A stretch of DNA of 64,000 bases from Tetrastigma voinierianum (GCA_016808115.1 JAEQBH010002960.1:124001-188000), one strand, 5' to 3'. Shown: positions 22,081-35,260, numbered from the stretch's first letter. Translations and numbers: made by a program. Notes: generated by a model not told the origin, from the letters alone.

Positions 22081-24630
22081 AGGTCAATTATGTATGTTCC
22101 AACAATTCCAGTGACATGTTACTATAATGGACAAATATCGAGGAGTCAAACAGATGTCGAATATGAGGCGAGCGAAACTGTTATTGAGCCTTTGGATGTA
22201 CCTGTTGAATGCACGTTTCAACAATTGATTGATATGATATACTTAAAGACAACCATCAACAAACGAAGGTTCAAATTAGTACTCATTTGTAAGTATCCCT
22301 TGGGGAGGAAAGCCCCAACCTTATTCAAGACAGATGTGATAGTGTGCGCAAAATGTTGAATCTGGTTAACATAACAACCATTGAGGAAATTGAATTGTAT
22401 ATTAAAGTTGTTCGAGTCAAGGCACAATTGAACCAATATGTGGGTGGTCATGCAGATATATTTGTTCGCGACAATTACAATGTTGCACAATTTGACTACG
22501 GCCAGGCCTAGTAGTGGTCCACGGAGCGCCGACCAAATGGAGATGATGAAGACAGTGCAGATGAAGAACGTTATGATGAATATGGTGAAGATGTTGATGA
22601 TGAATGCGACGGAGATGATGGGGATGTTGAAGTTGATCGACATGCATCATTCTTTCGAGCTTTCAACCAAGTTTTTGAGAATGACAATCGAAATATGTCA
22701 GACAAAGCACCATCTGCGGATATCAAATCACCCAGATGATGAGGCATTGGATGAGGCATCCCCTGTTACCTACCACTTACCACCAACACCTCAATTTCAA
22801 CATGTTGAAACTGAGAATGCCGCTGTGTTGTTGACTCCATTGGTGCAAAATTTCTTACCACCGGTAATTCGAGTGGAGAATTCATGATTGGGCAAGTTTT
22901 TAATTCGAAATTCGATTTGCAGGCTACAAAGATTTACTCATTAAAGCACACCAAGAGTATGTCGTTGTTGCATCCTCAAAAAAATTGCTCGTTTTAAGAT
23001 GTAAGAAGGCCGAAGAATGTCACCGTCCATGGAAGTTTCGTGGCAAATTGCCAAAGCATATTTCCTTATTTTCGTTATCAACAAAGTATACTCTGCCGCA
23101 TACTCTGTGTCAACTTCGCTGAACCGGACCATCACTGCAATTGGTTTCTACTCATATAAAGGCATTAATTCGTGCACAATTCACATTGACTACGGTCGCT
23201 TATTCAAGCGAGTGTGATGGAAAATGGGGAGATCAAATATCATACAAAAGGTGTCGATGGAAAGCATAAAGCAATTAGACAGCTTATTCGTGACTTCTCT
23301 CAATCATATACAGAGTTGCCACGTTTGTTCTTGGGCATAGAGCAAGCAAATCCTGGATGTTCTGTTGTTTGGAAAACATGTGAAACTAATATGCCAAACA
23401 TGGAGATATTCCAACGTGTGTTCTAGTCATTCAAGCCATCCATTGAAGGGTTCCAACATTGTCGTCCCGTTATGAGTATATAGATGGTGTCACTACTTAT
23501 ATGGGAAGTATAAAGGCAAGTTATTGATTGCTATGGGGTGTGACGGAAATAATTAGTTGTTTCTATTGGCATTTGCTATTACAAAAGGCGAGAATACTAA
23601 TAGTTGGGGATGGTTCTTGGCATGTATAAGAAATCGTAGTTAATTAAAGGATTCGGATTTTGCGTTATATCGCATGCATATCCAGAACTGCGGCAAAGAA
23701 TCTACGATCCTCATCTTGGTTGGGCTACACCATCTGCCTATCACAGATCGCATGCGTCATTTTCGCTAGCAATTTTATGACCGTTCAAAGACAAATTTTG
23801 AAGAATTTGGTTTGCCGAAAGCAGCCTTTAGCGAAAGTGCGCACGTAAATCCAAAAAAGCATATGAATACAATCGAGAGAATTAATTCCAAAAGCATTAC
23901 AATGATAGAGGCGCCCCTTTCCAAAGCATGGGTTTTTCACACGACGGAGGTCGAAGATATGGTTTAATGACAACAAACATTTCAGAGGTAATTAATAGTG
24001 TCCTTAAAGGAGCTCGAAGCCTACCAGTAACCGCATTAGTACAGTTGACCTTTTTCCGTCTCAATGGTTACTTTGTTGCACGAAGAGAAGTAGGTGCTAA
24101 TAGATTGACATCCACTGAGCAATTCACTCCATATGTTGATGCGCAGATTCAGGGGTGTGTTGTTAAGACTGGTTCTATGGAAATTGTCCTTTACGATCAC
24201 GTGAAGGGCCTATTTCATGTAAAGTCAAGGAGTGGCCGAACTCATCGCGTCAACTTACATGAAAAAACTTGTACATGTGGAAAGACATTGATATATGGCT
24301 TTCCATGTAGCCATATCATTTTGAAGATGTCAAGACGGGCGTGTTGATTTCCGTTTGTTTGTAGAAGGCTACTACACTACTAAGTCGTACTATGATACAT
24401 GGGCACCCCTTTTCCATCCAATATTCAATGAAGATGAGTGGCCTCTTTACGATGGCACTGTGATTGTACCACCGGAGTCAATGCGACGCTTTGGAAGTGG
24501 ACGTCCTAAATCAACCCGGTTGCATAATGAAATGGATGTTAGGGAGGGGAAAACCCTGATCACATGCGGGTTGTGCAAACAACTGGGCCACAATCGGCGT
24601 TCTTGTAAGAACATAAATCAAGTTCAGTAA
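22081..24630 (+). pseudogene. MULE transposase (mudrA-like), multiply frameshifted
   Basis: The transposase cuts and joins MULE ends. Domains in order: an N-terminal region (VTCYYNGQISRS, then TFQQLIDMIYLKT); an acidic linker (DDEDSADEERYDEYGEDVDD, 22538-22600); the MuDR DNA-binding region (ATKIYSL, then KKAEECHRPWKFRGKLP, to about 23055); and a catalytic DDE-type core with GKYKGKLLIAMGCDGNN and FLLAFAITKGENTNSWGWFL (23505-23620), with TTNISEVINSVLKGARSLP around the likely catalytic E (23960-24030). A SWIM zinc finger CTCGKTLIYGFPCSH and a CCHC knuckle CGLCKQLGHNRRSC follow. Several stops and frame changes break it (for example near 22350, 22735, 22890, 23490 and 23640), and one frameshift falls at the first catalytic D. 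An ORF at 21632-21835 may be part of the 5' region but has no MULE motif. Confidence 0.9.
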
Positions 24631-25200
24631 ATGAATGTGTACGAATATATGAATGTAGCTGCTCCCATTATGGGTAAGAGAACATGCTCTATTTGTGACA
24701 CCCCAAAACCCGGGGGTCTGTTGACTACACGCCAACTCCAGAAATATAAGTGGATGCTCTGGGTTACCCACGCCACTAAACGGCGCGTAGTCTCCTTTAT
24801 ACAGGAGCTCACAAACAATACTCCGCATATCCCGTCCCAAAGCCCAATATAATCACAATGATACAAATATGGATAAAACGGCCTCGGGGCTCCATACTAC
24901 AATATCAAAAAAAAAAACATACCAGCTATGAATCCACTATATCCAATAGTTCTAAGAGTTCAAATATTTTACTCTTACAATACATACATTAAACTTAAAA
25001 ATTTTTAATACATGTATACATCGAAGCCACAAACCAGCTTTCTTCTAATCCTCTGGCCTCCCAGACGTAGTCGTCCCCGCACGCTCCCGTAACTGCAAAG
25101 GGGTCCCACGACGGGGTGAGCTAGTGCTCAATAGGAGAATCACCCTAAGTGGGCTACTCACCACCTAAGTGCAGTGCAATGTTCCAATGAAAACACACAT

Positions 25201-27255
25201 TGTGACGCCCCAAACCCGGGGGTCCGTTGACTACCCATCAACCCGCGGAATACTCGTGAATGTCGGGTGACCCGACATTTTTCACGAAAATCGGCGTAGT
25301 CTCCTTGTATGGGGAGTTTCACCAAATACAATACTTGTATAAAACTCCGCATTTACCGTCCCAAACAAATTCAATATATGCAATATATACTAATACGACC
25401 ACTTGGGCCCATGCAACAATACCAATATACATACCCAATCATAAGTCCAACTATATCCAATAATAGTTACAAAAAGAGAGGTAATCAATTCTCTTTTATA
25501 CAACCCATATTAAAATTCTAACATTCTAATACATGTATACACCACAAATCCAAAGCCACAATCCGGCTTTCTTCTAATGCGGCCTCTAGGACGAGCCGTC
25601 TCCTCGCACGCTTCCTGTACCTGTAAAATAATATCCCTCGATAGAGTGAGCTAATGCTCAGTAGTGGAATCGCCCTAAGTGGGCTACTCTCCATCTAAGT
25701 GCAGTGCAATGCTCCAAAAAAAAAAAAAAAAAACACACATCCAAGCAAATGCATGATCCTACTTGAATGTCTACATGTCCAACTCGTATCCCGGAAGCCT
25801 CACTCGACTCCCTACACCTGCCTAAGCCTTGTATGAGAATTATCAGCTTTGTTAGTTTGTGGACAACTCCTCCGATGTATATATATCAATTGGGCCGCTC
25901 CGACGATTGATATATATATTTGTTTGTGGACTACCCTCCGATGAATATCAATTGGGCCGTCTCCGACGATTGATATTTATAATTTGGACTACCCTCCGAT
26001 AATTAACATTTTTAGACTACCCTCCGAACCATTTTCTCTAGACTCACCTCATGCACTCACTCCTATATTCCTAGGTGTTCCGTAAAGGCATATGGAAATG
26101 TATGTATGTCAATTCCAACATGTGCTTAATCCACATGCAAATATATAAACATGAATATATTCACATAAAAATTAAATCACATAATCATGTTATGTAATCC
26201 TTATTTCAAACATCAAAATTAGCTCACTTGGGTTAATGATCAAACACAAGCAACTCGATTTGAATTACTTGACCAAACACATATTTTCACAATTTTTATT
26301 TTGTGAAGTTATCAAGCCGAATAAAAAAACCTCAAGCATCGCTCCTATCAAACACAAATTTTCGGTTCACCTTGTAAACCCGTGTTTCTTGGCCATTTCC
26401 GGCCTTAATCAAATCAATACATGATTTATGGAACCATTCATCACACATTTAACCCAAACAGTCCGTAGAACTGATACCGAACTCGGCTTCCGTGGTCCTT
26501 TAAGTTCAATCCATTCTTGCCCAAGGCCTGAACCGATCAAACGGTCGGCTCAAGGCCTCAACCAACTCCAAAACATTTACGGTACTTAAACAAAGCACAG
26601 AAACCAAAGTAGGAGAAACCCTACCTCTTGGAGTTTGAGGAAACTCCCAAAATCAAAATTCGGGTGAAGCCCTCTCCGCGTGAGCGCTCCTCATTCCAAG
26701 ACGCCGACTATTGATCGGTCCCGTATTTCTAAAGAAGAGAAGGAAGACTCTCTCTCTCACTAGAACTTAAGAAAATCAGCCACCGGATCTCCCTTTTTCC
26801 TTTCCTAATGCTTTTCTTTCTTTCTTGGAGAAGACAAGTTACTATTCCTATTTTGTCTTCTAGTGACTTAAACAAATCCCAAAATGCCTATTATGTCCCT
26901 TCATTTCCCAGTTTTGACATTCGGCACTACCTCGGCCGTCCATTTTAATCATTTCTCTACATATGCCACTTATGGCACATGAGTACTTGTTATATGTGAT
27001 TCTCAAGCCGTGTTTAAAATCGCTTTTACGACACCCAAACGATGCCGGGTAAAAACGTGTAAATCTGATTGTCTTTAATATTACAAAATTTTACGTGCTA
27101 ACTAGATTTTTTGAGACGATTCCAACAGTGCAACTCGTTTCGTCATCCGAGATCTAGAGAATAAATTACGGATTTTTTTAGCTGAAATTACAATTTTGTA
27201 ATCGAAATTACGATTTTGCCATTATTGCAAAATTTGGAATTTCTCGGGTCTTACA
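25201..27255 (-). mobile_element. Solo LTR inserted in the 3' LTR
   Basis: A 2055-bp LTR with ends tgtgacgccccaaaccc and cgggtcttaca is flanked by the exact duplication cacat (25196-25200 and 27256-27260). Across the junction the interrupted LTR continues in register. It belongs to the same family as its host LTR, since both contain the accctccgatgaatatcaattgg-type repeats. A solo LTR arises when recombination between the two LTRs of an element removes its interior. Confidence 0.9.
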
Positions 27256-27427
27256 CACATTCAAGTAAATGCATGATCCTGCTTGAATGTCTAACAGATC
27301 ACCTCAAATCCCGAGTCCTCACCGACTCCCTCACACTCGCCTAAGCCTCGTATGAGAAGTATTAATTTTATTTGTTTGAAGGGACAACCTCCGACAAGCA
27401 GATATATATCAATTGGGCCACTCCGAT

Positions 27428-27433
<6 letters not shown>

Positions 27434-27511
<78 letters not shown>
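27434..27511. repeat. (TA)n microsatellite
   Basis: Close to 40 uninterrupted TA dinucleotides within the 3' LTR of the nested gypsy element. The equivalent places in the solo LTR (about 25880) and the 5' LTR (about 37436) have only a few TA units, so the tract expanded here after insertion. Confidence 0.95.
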
Positions 27512-27514
<3 letters not shown>

Positions 27515-28829
27515 TGTTCAGGGACTACCCTCCGACAGATCAATTCAAGCCGCCTCCTACGATTGATATTTTCGCTTGACTACCCTCCGATGATTAATAT
27601 TTTAGGACCACCCTCCGAACCATTTTCTAGACTCTATCTCATGCACTAACTCCTAGTACGTCCTAGATGTTCCAGCAGATATGGAATGCATGTATGTCAA
27701 TTCCAATACGCCTAATCACATGCAATGTGTAAACGTGCACATATCCACATAATATCCAATCACACAATCATATCATGTAATTAATCAATCCATACATAAA
27801 AATTAGCTCACTTGGGCTAATGATCAAACACGAGCAATTCAATTTGAATCACCCGATCAAACACATTTTCGCACAAAAATATATTTTCGTGTCACTATTC
27901 CTAGGAACAAAGAAACCTCAGGCTTACGCTCCAACACTCAACACCATCTGCTCACTTTGTGAACCCATTACTTCACGGCCATTTCCGGCCTTATACAAAC
28001 CACAATACAATACATGGCATGAATCACACCCTAGACACCCAAACACTGCGGAGCAAATACCACCCACCTGGGGCCCCATAAATCCAAACAATTGTCCCAA
28101 GTTTGGGATCGACCAAACGCCTCACACTCGCCTCATTCAAATTCAAACATTTGCAAAGTAGTTAAAAGAGGGAATACAACCCAAGTAGGAGAAACCCCTA
28201 CCTCTTGAGTTTGTCAAAACTCACAAAATCGAGCCCACGCTGTAGTCGCCCGCGCGTAGAACTTTCCTTCTCTGTCTGGTTTCCGATTCTCGACGGTCGA
28301 TCGTCGATATTCTAGAGAGAAGTCGATACTCCTTCTCTAGATTTCCTCCCATGTTCGCCACCGTATTCTTTTTTTTCCCCATTCACGTTTTCTTTTGCTT
28401 TTTGAAGAAGACAAACACTATTCCATTATTTTGTCTTCTAGTGACTTAAGTCCATTTAATCAATCAATTCCCTTCTTTCTCCGCGCTTTGACATTCAAGA
28501 CTATCTCCTCTACTGGTCCATTTTCACTCATTTACTCATACCACTTATGGCACATGAGTACTTGTTATATGTGACTTTCGTCGCGTCGAAAATTGTTTTA
28601 CAACACCCGAAACGCGATGCCTCGAAAAACGTGGAAATTCCGACTGTCTCAGAATATTACGAAATTTTACGTGCTAACTAGATTTTTCGAGACGATTCCA
28701 ACGGTGCAATCCGTTTCATCATTCGAGATCTAGAGAATAAATTCCGGATTTTTAATTGAAATTACAATTTTGTAATCGAAATTACGATTTCGCCATTATT
28801 GCAAAATTTGGAATTTCTCGGGTCTTACA

Positions 28830-28862
28830 TTCTCCCCTCCTTAAAAGGAATTTCGTCCCGAA
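28830..28862 (-). other. Polypurine tract of the nested gypsy element
   Basis: On the minus strand this reads as the conserved GAATTTCGGGACGAAATTCC followed by TTTTAAGGAGGGGAGAA, directly abutting the 3' LTR. The GGAGGGGAGAA part is the plus-strand primer site used during reverse transcription. Confidence 0.75.
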
Positions 28863-29078
28863 ATTCAGGACAATTACAATCAATCACATGTGTATGCAAC
28901 GTGCATTCTACCATGCATGTAAGTAGTCATTTAAATCTTAAACGACTAAACCATGTACCTTCATCCCTAAACAAGAAGGGATAGGTGGGCCCGTGATCGC
29001 AATATCGCGCCTCCCACGTGACTCCTCCACCCATACAAGGCCTCCACAAGCACTCCCCTCACCAGCCCTCACTCTGCC

Positions 29079-29984
29079 TTAAGGCCGCAAAACCTGATCA
29101 CGGCTATCAACAATGGACACTGGTCCCTCCTCGAAGGTCCCGTCCGTATCAACCTCAATCTGTCCCCAATCCACCACATGAGCTGAATCTGGAGTATATT
29201 TTCGGAGCATGGAGACGTGAAACACCTCGTTGACACCTGCCATGCTGGGCGGTAATGCTAACCGGGCACGCACCTGCGCTCTACCCTCTCAGTATCTCGA
29301 AGGGTCCACGAATCCCTAAGAATAGCTTCCACGCCGGGCCGAACCTCGACTAATTCTCTTAGGCATCACTCTTCAAGAAGACGTGATCTCCAACCTCAAT
29401 CCTAAGGGTCGACGTTGCACATCCGCATAGCTCCCTCCGTCGGCCTCGAGCCGTGAGAGAAGACTCGGCCGCCGCATCAAGCCCACCTTCCTGAGGCGTT
29501 CCCATCTCCAAATCGCACTGTGATGGAGCCTCCCCACCCCTCGGTCCAACATAACTGATTCATGGCCTCCCATACACGCCTCATACGATGCCATCCGGTA
29601 TGCTCGCCCCGATAGCCGTTGTTGTAGCGCGAATTCCACTAAAGGTAAATGCTCCTCCCGGGCCTACCCTTATGATCTAGGACTATGCCGCAAAGATGTC
29701 CTCTAATACCAGAGGTCCTCCCCGGGACCGACCATCCGGTCTCGAGGGTGGAACGCTGTACTCATGGTCAGTCGTGTGCCCATAGCCTTCTGGAAGCTCT
29801 TCCAAAAGTGCACCGTAAACTCCTGGTCCCTATCCGATACTATGATTGTACTCTGCATTCCCATACCTGATCTCATCTCTCGAATATACAACCTGCCAGT
29901 AATCTCCGCGGCTCATCCGCACGGCTAGAAAATGTGCCAACTTCGTGAGCCGGTCCACTATCACCCATACCACGTCATGCTTCT
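29079..29984 (-). pseudogene. Gypsy integrase, core C-terminal half and tail domain
   Basis: Integrase inserts element cDNA into the genome. On the minus strand 29830-29979 reads HDVVWVIVDRLTKLAHFLAV, the start of the integrase core. 29703-29891 reads STIIVSDRDQEFT with the second catalytic D, then RLTMSTAFHPRD. 29079-29273 reads ALPPSMAGVNEVFHVSMLRK then YTPDSAHVVDW, the conserved C-terminal part. Frames differ between blocks. The front of the core lies beyond the solo LTR at 32099-32382. Confidence 0.82.
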
Positions 29985-32093
29985 TGTGAAACCCCAGAAA
30001 ATCGAAGATTTTGGATAAAGGGCAAAATTGTAATTTCGGTAACAATCCGGAATTTTTCTAGATCTTGGATGACGAAACGGACTTCTCCGTTGAAATCGTC
30101 TCGCGAAATTTAGCTACCACGTCGAATTTCGTTGAATTCCGAGGTGGTCGGGATTTCACGTTCTTCGAGGCGTAGGGTGTCGGATGACACATGGCAAAGT
30201 GAGGAGATGCCACATGGCACCTCAAGAGAGTGACACTTGCACTCAGGGTGCTAATGGCTCACACTAGCCACGTAAAGGAAGGAATCCCACGGCTCAAGCA
30301 ATGAGCCACTGAGCGCATTTACGTCATAAAGTGAGTTAAGAAAATACATAAAAATATTTTGAAACGAGAGCCACACCTTTAATTTGAGGAAATGGGGAGG
30401 CAATTTCCTCCTTTGACCGGATGAGTGGTGGCTCCAAAAAATGAGAGAAAATGACAAAAAAGAGAAGAGAAAATGAGGAGAAATGAAGGGAAAATGAAAT
30501 GAGAAATAAGAAAAAGGAAAGAAAAGCAAAAAGGAAGGAAAAGAAAGAAAAGAAGGAAAAAAGAGGGAAACGGTTCTTAGAGAGAAAAGGGAGGAAAAGG
30601 AGAAAAGGAGGAAAGGGAAAAGGAAGATTTTCCTGTTTCGCGACCGACGCTCGATACTGAAAGTACTAAAGTTGGTGCACGTAATGAGATCTACGTGCGT
30701 GACACTAAAAAGTCGAGTTTCGACAAACTCCAAGAGGTAGGATATTTTCCTACTTGGTTTACTTTTAGCCTAAATGCTTTATAATGGTAGGGGTTGCTTA
30801 TGGGAGCCATGTAAATTAGTTCAAAGCTTTGGGATTAAAGGGTATGGAATTATGACCGGTTTCCCGGACTGTGGGAGTTAGGGTTTTAATTAGAAACTGA
30901 AAGTTTCTAGGTGTCATGGTTGTTTGATGTGATGACAAGGATTGGAACCATAATGGTTCATGTTTTCATAAATGCGGAGGTACTCCCTGCTGGAGTGGTC
31001 CCAAGTTGGTGACCTAATGGCGTGTTGTTGCTTGCTTGAATAACATGCAATGTATGAAAAATGTGATATTGATGCATGTTATTTGATGCATTAATATGGT
31101 TTGCATAGAGGTAGATTATATGTATAAATTATAATTTTCCATGGTTTGTAAATGTTTCATGTAGTGCTCGTTCATGCATGTAACATGAGGAAAATACATT
31201 GGCATCATGCATTTCATATGCACGGTCACATCGCGTCAGGTAGGGTGTGGGTGCAGGGTAAGGTTTATTCACCGGTGTTGGTGAATGGGTCGTGAACTCG
31301 GGAAAAATGGGACAAAGTCCAAGGTAGAGATTCACGAGTGTGTAAAATGATCAAAATGATAAATTACATGTTTTGGGTGGAGCAAGTTAGGGTAGATCCC
31401 CCAGGGTGAAAGTCCCAAATGTTATTCACGGTTAGACATGAATCCCACGATGTAAGTTCGTGAAATGTCAGTGCTGGGCGTGGCGGGCGGCTCGCGTGTA
31501 AACCCGAGAATCCGTGGCCCACAAAATAAAAGAAAAAGAATTTGATAAATAAAATTGGAGGGTTTCCAATGGTTTAGTCATGGTGTATGACTGGTTTTAT
31601 TCACACTTGCGCCCAGTGTGAGGGAGCTCATTGGGACTCAGTCGTGAGCATGAGGGTCAGATCTCTCATGCATGATATAGACATTTCATCATAGTAAATA
31701 ATTTGTATGGAATGTGATTGATTGTTTATATATGCCATTGCATATGCATTTTAGCGGGAGTAACCCTTTGTAGGAAAACTTCTATCGGGCTTTGCTCACT
31801 CCTGCCGTGGGACCCTTTCGTGCACAGGGACTATCCAGGAGACTACAAGAGTGTAGTTTCTTGAGAAGAAAGCCTAAATGTGGCTTTGAGTAAATATTTT
31901 GTAAAAATGTATAAATCTTTTTGTAAAACAGGCATGGAAACTATGAGAATATAGTTGGGATATTTATTTTGAGTATTGGTTTGTGGGCCCAAGAGGCCAT
32001 TGTTACTCAAGTGTGTTTCTAGTGATACGAGATGTATAGATTTTCCGCGGGTTGACGGGTAGTCAACGGACCCCCGGATTTTGGGGCGTCACA
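29985..32093 (+). mobile_element. Solo LTR inserted in the integrase gene
   Basis: A 2109-bp LTR in plus orientation starts tgtgaaaccccagaaaat and ends ttggggcgtcaca. It is flanked by the exact duplication cttct (29980-29984 and 32094-32098). It splits the integrase core between THLPRT and HDVVWVIVD. It contains a purine-rich tract (30430-30620) that produces a spurious 160-codon phenylalanine/serine-rich ORF on the minus strand. It is related to, but not the same subfamily as, the host element's LTR. Confidence 0.92.
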
Positions 32094-32098
32094 CTTCT

Positions 32099-32382
32099 GC
32101 TGCGTCCGTGGCAAGTGGGTCACAAAGTCCATCGTGACGTGCTCCCACTTCCGCGACCACCTCGATGGCTAAGTAGCCTGTTTGTCTTAAGTGCTCAGCC
32201 TTAACCTGCTGACACGTGAGACATCGTCGCACAAAGTCCCCTACGTGTCTCTTCATCCAGCTCGATATCGCGGCGGCGAAGATCTGGTATCTTAGGTGCC
32301 CACCTGGATGCACGGCAAATCGAGCTTGATGAAACGTTATTACTCCGAAGACTACCATCGTGAGCGGTCCGACCCTCGTCAC
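32099..32382 (-). pseudogene. Gypsy integrase, zinc-binding N-terminal part
   Basis: The minus strand reads SWMKRHVGDFVRRCLTCQQV followed by KAEHLRQTGYL, the HHCC zinc-binding end and linker of Ty3/gypsy integrases. It continues, with frame changes, toward the DFVTHLPRT-type start of the core at about 32100. Preceding HPGGHLRYQIF matches the H..T..Y region with substitutions. Confidence 0.82.
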
Positions 32383-33810
32383 CGCTTTTTATTGTACTCG
32401 GTCCGCGATGGACACTATCTCTGCGCGTCACGCGTGGGACGATCACTCTACTCAACGAGGCGGTGTAGCCACTACGCTCCCCAATGTACCACGAGTCACT
32501 GCTGCCTCTGTAGCCCAAAGCGTCCCACGGTCTCGAGGCATCCCGCCACTCCCAGAAGCTATACTGGCCGCGCTCACCGTGACTTCCGGCCCGAGTGCAT
32601 TAGCCACTGCATTGCCTTACCGAGGATGGTAATGCAAGTAATCCTCTAATCCTCTAAGACTCCATCCATCTAGCGTTGCCTCATATTGAGGTCTCGCTCG
32701 TGAAAATATGCCCGGACTTTATGTGCAGGTATACCTCGAACCCCTCGCCGTGCGATAGTGGCGCCCAGTCTTCAAGGCCGAACTACGACCTTGACTCCAT
32801 GTCGTGTGTGGGGTAATTACGCTCGTGATTCTTCAGGCGACGAGAACCATAAGCTACTACCTTCGGTGCATCAAAACACACATCCATTCCGGCCTTCAAG
32901 GCGCCGAGTCTGCTTGTGTACCCACGTCACCGTAGGGACTATCAGATGGGAGCTTAAGTAAGTCTCATGACTCTGGAATGCCTCCTCGCCTCGGTCATCC
33001 CACTCAAACTTGGCCTCTTCCGGGTCAACCTAGTCATAGGTCTTTGCCAACTTTGGAGAAATCTCGATGAATCTCCACGTAATACCCAGCCAATCCCAGA
33101 AACTCATTATCTCGGCCGACTTGGCCTATCCCAGCTCATCCTTTGCCTGCGACCTTCTGCGGGTGAGGCGGCGACACTCCCGATGCGACACCACGACGTG
33201 AAAATCTCACCTCAGTAAGCCAAAACTCGCACTTGCCGGAGCAGAAATCGGTGATGGTCTCTCAACAAGCGTAAACAATCCTCAAGTGATACTCTCGATG
33301 CTCCCACTCGGTAGGAGTAGATCAAAATGTCATCCATGAAGACTACGACAAACTGATCTAGATAGGGTTGGAATATCCTATGCATGAGATCCATGAATGC
33401 TGCTGGCGCATTCGTCAATCCGAAGGGCATCACCGTAAACTCAAAGTGCCCATAACGCATCCTAAACGTTGTCTTAGGGATATCAGTATCCCTAACTCTC
33501 AACTGATGGTAACGATCTGAGTGCATCTTGGTAGACTCATGTTTCACTCGACTAATCAAACAAATGCGTCAATCCTCGTGTCGTCTAGATTCTTGATAGT
33601 AACTTAGGTTCATTGCGGTATCAATGCGGTCGAAGGTCTTGTCTTCTTCGCCCGCCAAATGGGCGACTCCCCATGAAGTGCTCGGTCCCAATGAACCCGC
33701 ATCGATAGCTCCTGGCTAGGCCCGGACTGCGAGTTCACATGCTTTCGCGCGTTTTCCTGCATCTGTAAATGTGAAATGGGTGAATGCAGGGGTGTAACTT
33801 CGATGCACAA
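32383..33810 (-). pseudogene. Gypsy reverse transcriptase and RNase H remnant
   Basis: The RT catalytic block is well kept at 33212-33559 (minus): YHQLRVRDTDIPKTTFRMRY, then GHFEFTVMPFGLTNAPAAFM and FVVVFMDDILIYS, where MDD holds the catalytic aspartates. The N-terminal part of RT (33560-33810) and RNase H (about 32400-33200) are present by position only; they are broken by frameshifts and I cannot read long motifs there. Confidence 0.85.
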
Positions 33811-34186
33811 AGTCTACAACCCTCGTGGAAAGGAGTCCGGTGGCTCATGCGGAAAACATCCACATACTCGCACCTTGCCCGAGGTAGATCTAGTCACGGT
33901 CTCTCTCTTTCCTCTACAGGGTAAGGCTCGCTAGCCAACGCTAAGCGTCACGACACACGGACTCGTGCAACATGCGGGGCAAAATATACATCTTGTCCCC
34001 TGAAATATCTGCAGTACCGTCCTGGCGTGTAGGCGGTGGCTCTCTAACGCTCGATCGATAACGACCACATGGTTGTCGGCCCGATCCATCCGGTTGAACT
34101 CGACATGTCCATGATCCTCGGGTCATTGTGAGTAAAGTCCCAGGATCTCCGACTCACAACCTCGACATATCATCCACTAGTCTCGC

Positions 34187-34310
34187 CTAGTCCACAAGGG
34201 GAGAACTCACGTACAACGACTCCTCTAAGGTCTCAACCTCTAAAGCTATCAATCTGACGATACGGCATGAATGAATGCGACGCACCAGAATCAAACAACA
34301 CTCTAGCCCA
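34187..34310 (-). pseudogene. Gypsy aspartic protease active-site region
   Basis: The minus strand at about 34260-34305 encodes RVLFDSGASHSFMP, the retropepsin active site (DSGA). Downstream, IALEVETLEESLYVSSPL matches the usual continuation. The frame shifts between the two blocks. This protease would process the gag-pol polyprotein. Confidence 0.82.
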
Positions 34311-34559
34311 TAGGCGACGCCGCCAAGTATCACCTGTGCCTTGGCTGATCTGGCGGGTTGACTGCGGTGTGACGGCGTGAACCACGCTGGACCCCCGATG
34401 TCCACTTTGTGGAACTCGTCGCTACCTCTACCCATACTGCGGCCTCTCGGGCTGCTTGTGAAAATATTGGGATGCCCAGGTGTAGCTCCTGGCCCGAGGC
34501 CCGGCCCCTCGGCTGTACCGTGCCGTGGAAGATATCTTTGTATCCTCTCTATCCTTCTT

Positions 34560-35260
34560 GGCCCCGGATTGTGAGGTCCCAAAACCCTAGGATCCCTGTC
34601 TCTGGGGGCAATCCCGTCTCATGTGTCCAGGATGTTAACAATGGTAGCACACCATGTCCACTTTGGCAACTCTCATGCGTCTGCTGACCGGCAACTCTCA
34701 TGTCTCTCGCCGGATGGCGCAGCATCACGGACCCTGCCAGGCCCAGAAGATCTACTCTTTCACAGGCGGAAGAAGGCGGCCCCATCCTTCCTCTTGCCAC
34801 TAACACTCGCTTCCCGAGTGTTCAGAGCATCCATCATCTCTATGGTCGGTGTCAACCATGGAATCCATATCCTATAGGCGAGCCTACTATCCACCAACAC
34901 GAATGGAATGACGGTCATTCTCGAACCTCCCAACCTTGGCCATGCATTGGCCACGTAGTAGATCATCGAATTTGGCTAACTACGTGAATCTAGCCCGTAA
35001 TCCATCTTTATCTGTACTCCTTGCTTCAGCTCTAGGAACTCACAGGCTTTAGCATGTCTCATGTCTCTGGAAAATACTTGCCATGAGCGGCTCTGAAACT
35101 CTGCCCGTGTCATAGCCTCACAAGTCTCGAAGCCCTCGCCCATCTCCACCATACACAGGCCTCGCCCTCCATTTGGAATCTTATTCTTTGATCGAGGTCG
35201 TATCGGGTGATCTCCATAGCCTCGATATGTTCTCGAGATTTGCATAAACCAATGAAGATT
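34560..35260 (-). pseudogene. Gypsy gag with broken zinc knuckle
   Basis: A CCHC knuckle is encoded at about 34600-34660 (minus) as CYHC, a stop codon, then HPGHMRRDCPQ. The stop replaces one residue between the second C and the histidine (consistent with a C-to-T change at CAA). Further 5', AKACEFLELKQG (about 35020-35060) and the preceding FSRDMRHAKA region match gypsy gag. The gag start is not defined. Confidence 0.75.

Larger units (their letters stand above)
24694..28829 (-). mobile_element. 3' LTR of the nested Ty3/gypsy element (split by a solo LTR)
   Basis: The LTR runs tgtgacaccccaaaaccc to gggtcttaca and is interrupted at 25200 by the solo LTR below. Without it, the LTR is about 2076 bp, against 1917 bp for the 5' LTR. 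It ends next to a pyrimidine-rich tract (ttctcccctccttaaaagga at 28830) that is the polypurine tract on the element's own strand. Confidence 0.85.

Noticed and set aside
30251..30733. 160-codon minus-strand ORF rich in Phe, Ser and Leu
   Set aside because: It comes from a purine-rich tract inside a solo LTR. Low complexity, no domain, no coding context.
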